From assembly GCA_031294825.1 (NCBI GenBank), contig JAUMPM010000016.1, positions 1 through 40,615 on the forward strand: a stretch of 40,615 nt of DNA, in the 5' to 3' direction. Numbering within the stretch: the first letter of the stretch is position 1; the number at the start of each line of letters is the position of its first letter. The position numbers and the translations under genes were made by a program. The DNA is from Collinsella sp. GTDB taxonomy: Bacteria > Actinomycetota > Coriobacteriia > Coriobacteriales > Coriobacteriaceae. The notes below the pieces were generated by a model. That model had not been told where the DNA came from. It did no database searches and worked only from the letters and a program-made list of their open reading frames with translations. Of the stretch, positions 34,410 to 40,615 are shown piece by piece.

Positions 34410-34450
34410 AATGGCCATTCCGGCCGTATCCGTCTCAACAGCCCAAAACG

Positions 34451-34485
34451 AAGGCCGCCCATCGCAAAAATGGGCGGCCTTCTTA
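34451..34485. terminator. terminator between the holin-like and Rrf2 genes, likely bidirectional
   Basis: AAGGCCGCCCAT and ATGGGCGGCCTT pair perfectly (12 bp, 7-nt loop), with T-rich sequence on both outer sides (TCTTATTT on plus, CGTTTT on minus). Confidence 0.88.
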
Positions 34486-34550
34486 TTTGCCAAGTCTCAA
34501 AGGGCGAGAAAATCTACCATTTCCACCCCGTCCCCAAATGCAGGTGTGGG

Positions 34551-34979
34551 TTAGATGACGTAGTCGTAGCCATGGTTGGGAGCGACAAGTTGATCGAGCG
34601 TCACACCGTCGAGGTAGTCGTTGATGAGCTTGTCCAGGTTCTTCCACACGTCGAGCGTGGGGCACTCATCCGAACGCGAGCAGCCCTTGCAGTCGCCATC
34701 CAGGCAGGCGACCGGCGCCAGACTGCCCTCGGTCAGGCGCAAGATCTCGCCCACCGTGTATTGCTCGGGCGGGCGCGTGAGCACATAGCCGCCGCCCTTG
34801 CCGCGCATGCCCGAGAGCATGTTGGCGCGCACGAGCGTAGCCAAAATGTTCTCGAGATATTTCTCGGAAATCCCCTGTCGCGCCGCGATCTCTTTGAGCG
34901 GGATGCGACCGGCTGCCTGGTGCTCGGCCAGATCGACCATAACGCGCAGGGCATATCTGCCCTTAGTAGAAACCAACAT
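34551..34979 (-). CDS. Rrf2 family transcriptional regulator with four-Cys motif
   Basis: 142 aa. Winged helix-turn-helix at the N-terminus (MLVSTKGRYALRVMVDLAEH, then IPLKEIAARQGISEKYLENILATLVRA, then RGKGGGYVL wing) typical of Rrf2/IscR/CymR. The sensor region has Cys92, Cys97, Cys100 and Cys106, so it can plausibly hold an iron-sulfur cluster (IscR-like); Bacillus CymR, which works with CysK, lacks such a set. Divergent from cysK with a 253-nt shared control region, so it probably regulates cysteine synthesis, itself, or both. Start ATG 34979 behind AAAGGCAG. IscR-like versus CymR-like duty cannot be settled here. Confidence 0.93.
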   Translation of the reverse strand: MLVSTKGRYALRVMVDLAEHQAAGRIPLKEIAARQGISEKYLENILATLVRANMLSGMRGKGGGYVLTRPPEQYTVGEILRLTEGSLAPVACLDGDCKGCSRSDECPTLDVWKNLDKLINDYLDGVTLDQLVAPNHGYDYVI

Positions 34980-35015
34980 GTATAGTGCTGCCTTTCGGTC
35001 ATTTAGTCCGTAGAA

Positions 35016-35043
35016 ATTCTAGCCGAAATATTGGTTTTGAAAA
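35016..35043 (-). promoter_or_regulatory. candidate promoter for the Rrf2 gene
   Basis: TTTTCA (35043-35038) and TAGAAT (35021-35016) on the minus strand, 16 nt apart, about 40 nt before the start codon. Confidence 0.45.
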
Positions 35044-35096
35044 TACCCGTTCCGGTCAAGATGGTTAATCGACTCGTAATAATCTTCTATTTCCTA

Positions 35097-35125
35097 TTGC
35101 GTTACTAGGCTTTACTGTCTACTAT
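35097..35125 (+). promoter_or_regulatory. candidate sigma-70 promoter for cysK
   Basis: TTGCGT (35097-35102) and TACTAT (35120-35125) with exactly 17 nt between, giving a leader of about 100 nt. The AT-rich DNA upstream (35015-35100) is where an Rrf2 protein would be expected to bind. Confidence 0.55.
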
Positions 35126-35232
35126 GCTTGCCAACAGCAAAACGAACAACCCATAAGGTTTGTGGGTTTCGCTGCTACACACACCGTAAAACCACACGGT
35201 ATCCAGTCATTTGAACACTTTGGAGGTTCACC

Positions 35233-36171
35233 ATGAGCAATGTTTACACGTCCATCGATCAGCTTATCGGCCACACTCCGCTTCTGGAGCTCACTCACTT
35301 TGAGGCCGATGAGGACCTCAAGGCCCGCGTGCTCGTCAAGCTGGAATACTTCAACCCCGCCGGCTCCGTCAAAGACCGCGTCGCCAAGAACATGATCGAC
35401 GAGGCCGAGAAGGCCGGCAAGCTCGTGCGCGGCGGCGACTACACCATCATCGAGCCCACGAGTGGCAACACCGGCGTCGGCATCGCCTCGGTGGCGGCGG
35501 CTCGCGGCTACAAGGTGATCATCACCATGCCCGAGACTATGTCCGTCGAACGCCGCAAGCTTATGCAGGCATATGGCGCACAGCTCGTGCTCACCGACGG
35601 TTCCAAGGGCATGAAGGGCGCCATCGCCAAGGCCGAGGAACTGCAGAAGGAGACGCCAAACAGCATCATCGCCGGCCAGTTTGTGAACCCCGCCAACCCC
35701 GCCATCCACAAGGCCACGACCGGCCCCGAGATCTGGGATGACACCGACGGCGAGGTCGACATCTTCGTCGCCGGCGTTGGAACCGGCGGCACCGTGACCG
35801 GCGTGGGTGAGTTCCTTAAGGAGCAGAACCCCGAAATCAAGGTCGTCGCCGTCGAGCCCGCCACTTCCCCGGTGCTCTCCAAGGGCCAAGCCGGCCCGCA
35901 CAAGATCCAGGGTATCGGCGCCGGTTTTGTGCCCGACGTCCTCGACACCCAGGTCTATGACGAGATCATCCCCGTCGAGAACGACGACGCCTTTGCGACC
36001 GGCCGCGCCGTGGGCCACAAGGAGGGCGTGCTCGTGGGCATTTCGTCCGGCGCCGCCGTGTGGGCCGCGCTGCAGCTGGCCAAGCGCCCCGAGAACGAGG
36101 GCAAGACCATCGTGGCCCTGCTTGCCGACACCGGCGAGCGCTACCTGTCCACGGCGCTCTTCCAGGACTAG
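35233..36171 (+). CDS. cysK: cysteine synthase A (O-acetylserine sulfhydrylase)
   Basis: 312 aa, fold-type II PLP enzyme that makes cysteine from O-acetylserine and sulfide. PLP lysine Lys47 in NPAGSVKDR (41-49), substrate loop TSGNTGVGIA (75-84), phosphate-binding GVGTGGTVTG (176-185) and C-terminal SSGAAVWAAL. Length and motifs fit CysK rather than cystathionine beta-synthase, which would carry extra domains. Clear SD GGAGG. Divergent from the Rrf2 gene, and 180 nt ahead of mnmA with a hairpin between. Confidence 0.97.
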   Translation: MSNVYTSIDQLIGHTPLLELTHFEADEDLKARVLVKLEYFNPAGSVKDRVAKNMIDEAEKAGKLVRGGDYTIIEPTSGNTGVGIASVAAARGYKVIITMPETMSVERRKLMQAYGAQLVLTDGSKGMKGAIAKAEELQKETPNSIIAGQFVNPANPAIHKATTGPEIWDDTDGEVDIFVAGVGTGGTVTGVGEFLKEQNPEIKVVAVEPATSPVLSKGQAGPHKIQGIGAGFVPDVLDTQVYDEIIPVENDDAFATGRAVGHKEGVLVGISSGAAVWAALQLAKRPENEGKTIVALLADTGERYLSTALFQD

Positions 36172-36270
36172 GGCCTGTCGCCCATAGGTTGAGCCCACGG
36201 ACGAGCCGGTCTCCTCTCTCCCGGCAGTCTGAGCCCATCCAATCAGGGTGTCCCACGAGACGCCCGAACT

Positions 36271-36279
36271 TGCTACAAT
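36271..36279 (+). promoter_or_regulatory. extended -10 promoter candidate before mnmA
   Basis: TGCTACAAT is an extended -10 element. Transcription would begin near 36286, that is at the base of the hairpin at 36284-36322. Confidence 0.5.
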
Positions 36280-36283
36280 GTCT

Positions 36284-36322
36284 GCGGCGCGGAACCAGCC
36301 TCCCGCGCCGCTTTTCTTTTTT
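36284..36322 (+). terminator. hairpin with T-tract between cysK and mnmA (terminator or mnmA leader)
   Basis: GCGGCGCGG (36284-36292) pairs with CCGCGCCGC (36303-36311) and is followed by TTTTCTTTTTT. As a terminator it would end cysK transcripts; because a promoter sits right before it, it could also be an attenuator for mnmA. Confidence 0.8.
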
Positions 36323-36351
36323 GGCCACATGCCACCAAGGAGAACCTCCCC

Positions 36352-37452
36352 ATGCACAACAAGCGCGTGCTCGTCGCCATGAGCGGCGGCGTCGATTCCA
36401 GCGTGACCGCGTACCTGCTCAAAAGCCAGGGCTACGAATGCGTCGGCGCCACCATGCGCCTCACCTGCCCCGCGCCCGATCCCGCCACGGGCATGAGTAA
36501 GGTCGACCGCGACATCGCCGATGCGAAGGCCGTCGCCGAGCGTCTGGGGATACCCCACCATGTGCTCGACTTGCAGCAGACCTTCGACCACAGCGTTATC
36601 GAGCGCTTTGTGAACGCCTACCAGGAGGGGCTGACGCCCAACCCGTGCATCATCTGCAACCGCCACATAAAGTTTGGCGCATTGCTGGATGCGGCGCTGG
36701 ATATGGGCTGCGACTACATCGCCACGGGCCACTACGCCAAAACGAGCCAGGCGTCCGACGGAACCTGGCAGCTGTACCGCGGCGAGGACCCCAAAAAGGA
36801 CCAGAGTTACTTTTTGTATTCGCTTACGCAGGAACGCCTGGCGCACACGATCTTTCCGCTGGCTGGGCTGGACAAAGAGCGCGACGTGCGCCGCATTGCC
36901 GCCGAGCAGGGCTTTACCAACGCCAAGAAGGCCGAAAGCGAGGACATCTGCTTTATTCCAGACGGTGACTACGCGGGCTACATCGAGCGCCGCTGCGGAC
37001 ATCCCGCTGCACCGGGCGACGTTGTGTGGCGCGACGGCAGCGTGGTCGGGCACCACAACGGCGCGCTGCGCTACACCATCGGCCAGCGCAAGGGCCTGGG
37101 CGTCGCGATGGCGCATCCCGTGTATGTGACGGGCGTCGACGCCGCCAACAACACCGTGCATCTGGGCGAGGCCGAGGACCTGACCGCCGCTGCTCTCACG
37201 GCCGATGAGTGGATCTGGAGCGCGCCGGACACGCGCATGGAGGCGGAGCTCGACGCCGGCGGCATTCACGTGGGCGCCAAATACCGCTACCGTCAAAAGG
37301 ACCAGGCAGCAACCCTTACACGTGGCGCCGACGGACAAATGCTGCTGACTTTTGACGAGCCGCAGCGAGCCATCGCCCCCGGCCAGGCTGTCGTCGTCTA
37401 CCGCGGCGACGTCGTCCTCGGCGGCGGCACGGTGACTGCCGCCATCAAGTAG
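36352..37452 (+). CDS. mnmA: tRNA-specific 2-thiouridylase MnmA
   Basis: 366 aa. Puts sulfur on C2 of U34 in tRNAs for Lys, Glu and Gln. ATP-binding PP-loop SGGVDSS (11-17); catalytic Cys102 in NPCIICNRHIKFG and second Cys200 in SEDICFIPDGDY; tRNA-recognition blocks GHYAK and DQSYFLYSL are present. C-terminal beta-barrel region to the end (VVVYRGDVVLGGGTV). It needs a persulfide donor such as IscS, which is not in this window. Good ribosome site AAGGAGA. Followed by two hairpins before the convergent peptidase gene. Confidence 0.98.
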   Translation: MHNKRVLVAMSGGVDSSVTAYLLKSQGYECVGATMRLTCPAPDPATGMSKVDRDIADAKAVAERLGIPHHVLDLQQTFDHSVIERFVNAYQEGLTPNPCIICNRHIKFGALLDAALDMGCDYIATGHYAKTSQASDGTWQLYRGEDPKKDQSYFLYSLTQERLAHTIFPLAGLDKERDVRRIAAEQGFTNAKKAESEDICFIPDGDYAGYIERRCGHPAAPGDVVWRDGSVVGHHNGALRYTIGQRKGLGVAMAHPVYVTGVDAANNTVHLGEAEDLTAAALTADEWIWSAPDTRMEAELDAGGIHVGAKYRYRQKDQAATLTRGADGQMLLTFDEPQRAIAPGQAVVVYRGDVVLGGGTVTAAIK

Positions 37453-37466
37453 TCCCACCCCCTTCA

Positions 37467-37537
37467 TAAGTTGCGGTGAAATAGGGACTGTTTAAGCGTT
37501 TAAAACCGCTAAACAGTCCCTATTTCACCGCAACTTA
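37467..37537. repeat. palindromic intergenic element after mnmA
   Basis: A perfect 28-bp inverted repeat (37467-37494 with 37510-37537) around a 15-nt centre that can extend the stem by GCG/CGC. It starts 14 nt after the mnmA stop. Its outer 16 nt, AGTTGCGGTGAAATAG, are the same as in the element at 26355-26417, while the centre differs. Confidence 0.93.
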
Positions 37538-37544
37538 GAGAGGA

Positions 37545-37580
37545 CGGCCTCGGTCGGCACTGCTGTGTCAGCCGAGGCCG
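37545..37580. terminator. hairpin between mnmA and the M42 peptidase gene
   Basis: CGGCCTCGG and CCGAGGCCG form a perfect 9-bp stem, with a short inner CAC/GTG helix. No clear T-run on either side; it lies 8 nt from the peptidase stop codon. Confidence 0.5.
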
Positions 37581-37588
37581 CTACATCG

Positions 37589-38632
37589 TTAGCGCTGGAC
37601 GTAGGCGCGAACCAGCTCAAAGGTGTTGCGCACGCCGTCAATGTGGCTGCGCTCGTAGTTGTGGCTCGCGTACACGCCGGGACCGATCAGGCCGTGACGG
37701 ATGTCGTAGCCGGCGGAAAGCGTGGCCTCAACGTCCGAGCCGTAATGCGGGTACACGTCGATGGCGTAATCGAGCTCCAGCTCGCGCGCGATGTTGGACA
37801 GCGTGGTTACCAGGTCGTAGTTGTACGGACCGCCCGAATCCTTGGCGCAAATCGACACCATGCGCTCGGTGCAGCCCAGGTCGTCGCCCACGCAGCCCAT
37901 GTCCACGCTGATCATCTCGCGCGTGTCGGCCGGCACGAAGGCACCGCCGTGGCCGACTTCCTCGTACACCGTAAAGAGCAGCGAAACCTTGCGCGAAAGG
38001 GTCACTTCGCCGTCGGCGACGGCGCGGGCCAAACCCAGCAGAATCGCCGCGGACAGCTTGTCATCCAGGAAGCGACTCTTGATGTAGCCGCTCTCCGTCA
38101 CCGTGGTGCGCGGGTCCATAGCGATGATGTCGCCGGTCTGAATACCCAGCTCGAGCACATCGTCCTTGCTGTCAACGTTCTCGTCGAGCAGGATTTCCAT
38201 GTTCTTCTCGATGGTCTTGACCGGCTCATCGGCCACATGCGCCGAAGGCTCGGTATTGAGGACCACGCCCGTGTAGACATTGCCGTCGCGCGTGTAGACG
38301 GTGCAGTTCTCACCATCGGCCGTAGACCACTGATGCCCGCCGAGCGTCGTGGGACGCAGGCGACCATTGTCCTTGATGGAGCGCACCATAGCGCCCAGGG
38401 TATCGACATGGCTCGCCAGTACGAGCGGCTCACCCTCGCCACCAAGCTCAACCAGCACGTTGCCTTTATTGGAACGCTCGGGCCCAAACCCCATCTCGCG
38501 CAACGTTTCCATTAGATAATCAGTCGCCGCACGGGTATAGCCCGTAGGCGAAGCAATCGAGGTAAGCGCCTTCAACTGGTCAGTAATATAGGAGAGCGTC
38601 TCCTCTAGAGAAGCATCGATTACAGAAGCCAT
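37589..38632 (-). CDS. M42 family metallopeptidase (glutamyl/leucyl aminopeptidase type)
   Basis: 347 aa, family size. Two-metal (Zn or Co) aminopeptidase that forms large cage-like oligomers and trims short peptides. Metal ligands visible by family pattern: His75 and Asp77 (SHVDTLG), Asp190 (FLDDK), Glu224/Glu225 (YEEVGHGG), Asp244 (ISVDM) and His324 (ASHNYERSH). The insert domain (about 85-175) between the first ligands and FLDDK is as expected. Start ATG 38632 lies 6 nt after GGAAGG; an ATG two codons earlier abuts that site. A TAAAAT (-10-like) occurs on the minus strand at 38674-38669. Cytosolic, no signal. Substrate class within M42 cannot be read. Confidence 0.94.
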   Translation of the reverse strand: MASVIDASLEETLSYITDQLKALTSIASPTGYTRAATDYLMETLREMGFGPERSNKGNVLVELGGEGEPLVLASHVDTLGAMVRSIKDNGRLRPTTLGGHQWSTADGENCTVYTRDGNVYTGVVLNTEPSAHVADEPVKTIEKNMEILLDENVDSKDDVLELGIQTGDIIAMDPRTTVTESGYIKSRFLDDKLSAAILLGLARAVADGEVTLSRKVSLLFTVYEEVGHGGAFVPADTREMISVDMGCVGDDLGCTERMVSICAKDSGGPYNYDLVTTLSNIARELELDYAIDVYPHYGSDVEATLSAGYDIRHGLIGPGVYASHNYERSHIDGVRNTFELVRAYVQR

Positions 38633-38843
38633 GTGCATCCTTCCAAGCAAAACTAAGACCGAATCCCGATTTTAACCGTTCTGCACGCGCAAGGCTCTGG
38701 GAGACGAGCCACCTCTAGACGTCCTCGCGCCGATTTTGCGCACGCGCACGGCTTACAATCCCAATCTTGCATAAATCCTATCGGTATCTGCATAGAAATA
38801 AGGACTCTTTTTGCTTCGTCTCAGGGTACCCCACCTTGGGCCG

Positions 38844-39075
38844 TGCAAAAAACGGAGTATTCAGCACCGTGGGCCCCAACGACCCCATCGCGAACGACAA
38901 AACGACGCGGTTACAGCAGTGTTGCAGGTCGTCGCAAAGCAGAAACTCAGTAACAACCCCCTCCACTCATCGATAGCCCGCCCACAATGGCTGTCGATGG
39001 GCGCCTGCGGGCCACTACAGCCCATTCAAAACGTTATGCAGTTTTAAGAGCTTGCTGAATACTCCCAAAAATGCA
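38844..39075. repeat. possible non-autonomous element with terminal inverted repeats
   Basis: Left end 38844-38866 (TGCA, six bases, then GGAGTATTCAGCA) and right end 39053-39075 are inverted copies: the 13-bp GGAGTATTCAGCA core and the outer TGCA match, the six bases between do not. The 186 bp inside carry no gene. It looks like a MITE or a structured RNA locus; target-site duplication not evident. Confidence 0.5.
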
Positions 39076-39151
39076 CGCTGGGAAGTGCACCACCTATCCG
39101 CAGCGGGCAGTATGCCTTGGTTTTGCCCGTCTCGGGGCATCGACGCAGCAC

Positions 39152-39183
39152 AAAAAGCCCCGCCGTGCGTAGCACGGCGGGGC
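39152..39183 (-). terminator. intrinsic terminator of the fucO gene
   Basis: On the minus strand GCCCCGCCGTGC and GCACGGCGGGGC pair perfectly (12 bp, 3-nt loop), followed by TTTTT; 53 nt after the stop. Its sequence closely resembles the fhs terminator at 11976-12011. Confidence 0.93.
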
Positions 39184-39236
39184 CAGCGGCAAGCCAAAAG
39201 TCCATACGCCCACAGGCGAAAGAACACCAAACTAGG

Positions 39237-40403
39237 CTAGGCAGCCGGGCAGATCTTCTTGAAGAGCTCGATGACGTCGTCGAGCGTCGCCTCGCGCGGG
39301 TTACCCGGGAAGCAGGCGTCGGCCATGGCGTCCTTGGCCAGGACCTCGATCTCGTCAGCCTTCATGGCCTCGCAGACGTGCGGGATGTTCACGTCGGCGG
39401 AAAGCTGCTTGACGGCGGCGATAGCGGCGTCGGCAGCCTCGTCGGTGCTCATGCCCGTGGTGTCAACACCCATGGCAACGGCAACCTTGGCCAGGCGCTC
39501 AGCGCAAACCGGCTTGTTGAACTCCATGGCAATCGGCAGCAGCATGGCGCAAGCGACGCCGTGCGGGGTGTCGTAGTGAGCGGACAGGGTGTGAGCCATG
39601 GCGTGGTCGATACCCAAGCCGACATTGGAGAAGCCCATGCCGGCGACATACTGGCCAAGGGCCATGCCCTCACGGCCGGAGCCGGGCTGACCGGACTTGG
39701 CCTCGGCGACAGAGTCGCGCAGGTTCTCGCTGATCAGCTTAATAGCCTCAAAGTGGAACATGTCGGAGAGCTCCCAAGCGCCCTTGGTGGTATAGCCCTC
39801 GATGGCGTGGGTCAGAGCGTCCATGCCGGTGGAAGCGGTCAGGCCGGCGGGCATGGAAGCCATCATGTCGGGGTCGACGACGGCGACCTCGGGGGCGTCG
39901 TTGGTGTCGACGCACACAAACTTGCGGACCTTCTCGGGGTCGGTGATGACGTAGTTGATGGTCACCTCGGCGGCGGTACCGGCGGTCGTCGGCACGGCGA
40001 TGGTGAACACGGCATGGTTCTTGGTGGGAGCAACGCCCTCGAGGCTGCGGACATCGGCGAACTCGGGGTTGTTGATGATGATGCCGATAGCCTTGGCGGT
40101 GTCCATGGAGGAGCCGCCACCGATGGTCACGATAGCGTCAGCCTCGGCGGCCTTGAAGGCCTCGACACCGTCCTTGACGTTCTGGATAGTGGGGTTGGGC
40201 TTGATCTCGGAGTAGAGGCTCCAAGCGATACCGGCGGCGTCGAGCTCGTCGGTCACCTTAGCGGTAACGCCAAACTTGACCAGATCGGGGTCGGAGCAGA
40301 CGAAGATCTTCTTGTAACCGCGACGCTGGAGCTCGCCGGGGATTTCCTTGATGGCGCCGGAACCATGATAAGAGATGGTATTGAGAACGAAACGATTAGC
40401 CAT
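39237..40403 (-). CDS. fucO: iron-containing alcohol dehydrogenase, FucO-like lactaldehyde reductase
   Basis: 388 aa from ATG 40403 (GGGAGG upstream). Group III Fe-dependent dehydrogenase: NAD-binding GGGSSMDTAKAIG (95-107), IPTTAGT-like VPTTAGTAAEVTINYVITD (137-155 region), and metal ligands Asp195 and His199 (DALTHAIEGY), His267 (GIDHAMAH) and His281 (TPHG). Long stretches match E. coli FucO from memory (NNPEFADVRSLEG, LGQYVAGMGFSNVGLG, NPREATL), so reduction of lactaldehyde to 1,2-propanediol is the best call; general short-chain alcohol or 1,3-propanediol oxidation is the alternative. No fucose genes are in the window. Upstream inverted repeats suggest LacI/CcpA-like control. Confidence 0.93.
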   Translation of the reverse strand: MANRFVLNTISYHGSGAIKEIPGELQRRGYKKIFVCSDPDLVKFGVTAKVTDELDAAGIAWSLYSEIKPNPTIQNVKDGVEAFKAAEADAIVTIGGGSSMDTAKAIGIIINNPEFADVRSLEGVAPTKNHAVFTIAVPTTAGTAAEVTINYVITDPEKVRKFVCVDTNDAPEVAVVDPDMMASMPAGLTASTGMDALTHAIEGYTTKGAWELSDMFHFEAIKLISENLRDSVAEAKSGQPGSGREGMALGQYVAGMGFSNVGLGIDHAMAHTLSAHYDTPHGVACAMLLPIAMEFNKPVCAERLAKVAVAMGVDTTGMSTDEAADAAIAAVKQLSADVNIPHVCEAMKADEIEVLAKDAMADACFPGNPREATLDDVIELFKKICPAA

Positions 40404-40465
40404 AAATAGCCTCCCATCGTGTGCGGGGCGCCCATTACGCCCCACGCTATGAGTCCCATCCTAAC

Positions 40466-40517
40466 GCTTTTGAAACGAAAAGCACGCGAGAACGTCAAAT
40501 TAGTTAAAGCGTTTCAA
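40466..40517. promoter_or_regulatory. paired operator-like inverted repeats upstream of fucO
   Basis: GCTTTTG-AAAC-GAAAAGC (40466-40483) and TTAAAGCGTTTCAA (40504-40517) are both near-palindromes. They share the octamer TTGAAACG in opposite orientation. The pattern resembles LacI-family or catabolite-response sites. They lie 63-114 nt before the start codon. Nothing further is seen from 40518 to 40615. Confidence 0.5.
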
Positions 40518-40615
40518 CATGATAACGGAGTTCTAGACCTTCCCTCCCGACAGCAGCGAAGGCTAGATTATAGAAGCAATCGCCCAAAGGATACGACCAC
40601 TCAGTCTATAAATTG

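Larger units (their letters stand above)
38633..39236. other. 600-bp gene-free region
   Basis: Holds the peptidase promoter zone (right of 38633), a 23-nt inverted-repeat pair bounding about 230 bp (38844-39075), and the fucO terminator (39152-39183). Short open frames inside lack ribosome sites and family likeness. It is more AT-rich and less codon-like than the neighbours. Confidence 0.6.

Noticed and set aside
35122..37467. 781-codon open frame antisense to cysK and mnmA
   Set aside because: It spans two certain genes on the opposite strand and the gap between them; low-complexity His/Gly/Val composition is typical of a shadow frame.
38778..38966. 62-codon open frame near the inverted-repeat unit
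   Set aside because: No ribosome site, no recognisable family, and it crosses one end of the inverted repeat.
39117..40409. 430-codon open frame antisense to fucO
   Set aside because: Gly/Val/Asp/His-rich shadow of the dehydrogenase; starts inside its terminator region.

Overview
The window is a dense, GC-rich (roughly 60% by eye), AT-poor bacterial chromosome segment carrying 27 protein-coding genes and no rRNA, tRNA, CRISPR array, transposase or phage block that I could recognise. Gene content and style (FchA/FolD/Fhs one-carbon enzymes, a Tat-exported and LANTG-tailed cell-wall phospholipase, an actinobacterial/Gram-positive-type SOS box, AddAB, a FucO-like dehydrogenase) fit an anaerobic Gram-positive gut actinobacterium of the Coriobacteriia, most like Collinsella. 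That assignment is inference from gene families, not from a marker gene.

Layout. 1-1535: fchA-folD, a minus-strand pair of folate C1 enzymes; their partner fhs lies at 12-13.7 kb. 1.9-6.1 kb: surface genes on the plus strand: two paralogous small lipoproteins and a large secreted, wall-anchored PI-PLC-like phosphodiesterase, each followed by a clear terminator. 6.2-11.9 kb: single genes in alternating orientation: a small PH-like protein, a solitary DUF1016/YhcG-type PD-(D/E)XK nuclease, a double zinc-ribbon protein divergent from a cation-diffusion-facilitator exporter (probably Mn), and a one-pass membrane protein with a heptad-repeat tail. 12-33.7 kb: a long minus-strand block dominated by DNA repair and replication: ruvC-ruvA-ruvB (with an SOS box), a NAD-synthetase-like pseudoenzyme, a superoxide reductase with an eroded N-terminal domain, a SWIM-Snf2 helicase, dnaE, addA and addB, then a YerC/TrpR-like regulator. 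34-37.5 kb: a holin-like membrane protein, an Rrf2 regulator divergent from cysK, then mnmA (sulfur metabolism and tRNA thiolation). 37.6-40.4 kb: an M42 aminopeptidase and a FucO-type alcohol dehydrogenase.

How parts work together. Fhs, FchA and FolD make the formate to methylene-THF path. FolD here has lost the Lys and Gln that the bifunctional enzymes use for cyclohydrolysis, which explains a separate FchA encoded next to it. RuvABC resolves Holliday junctions formed after AddAB end-processing; DnaE is the replicative polymerase. The four-Cys Rrf2 protein is placed to control cysteine synthase.

The most unusual items are: (i) the 661-aa NAD-synthetase homologue in which nitrilase triad positions and the ATP P-loop are all replaced; (ii) long palindromic intergenic elements that sit 12-17 nt after the stop codons of dnaE, addA and mnmA, two of them sharing the same arm sequence; (iii) an AddB without a visible Walker A motif and with an incomplete C-terminal cysteine set; (iv) a 23-bp inverted-repeat-bounded, gene-free element near 38.8-39.1 kb. 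I did not find a clear multi-gene system that is wholly new.
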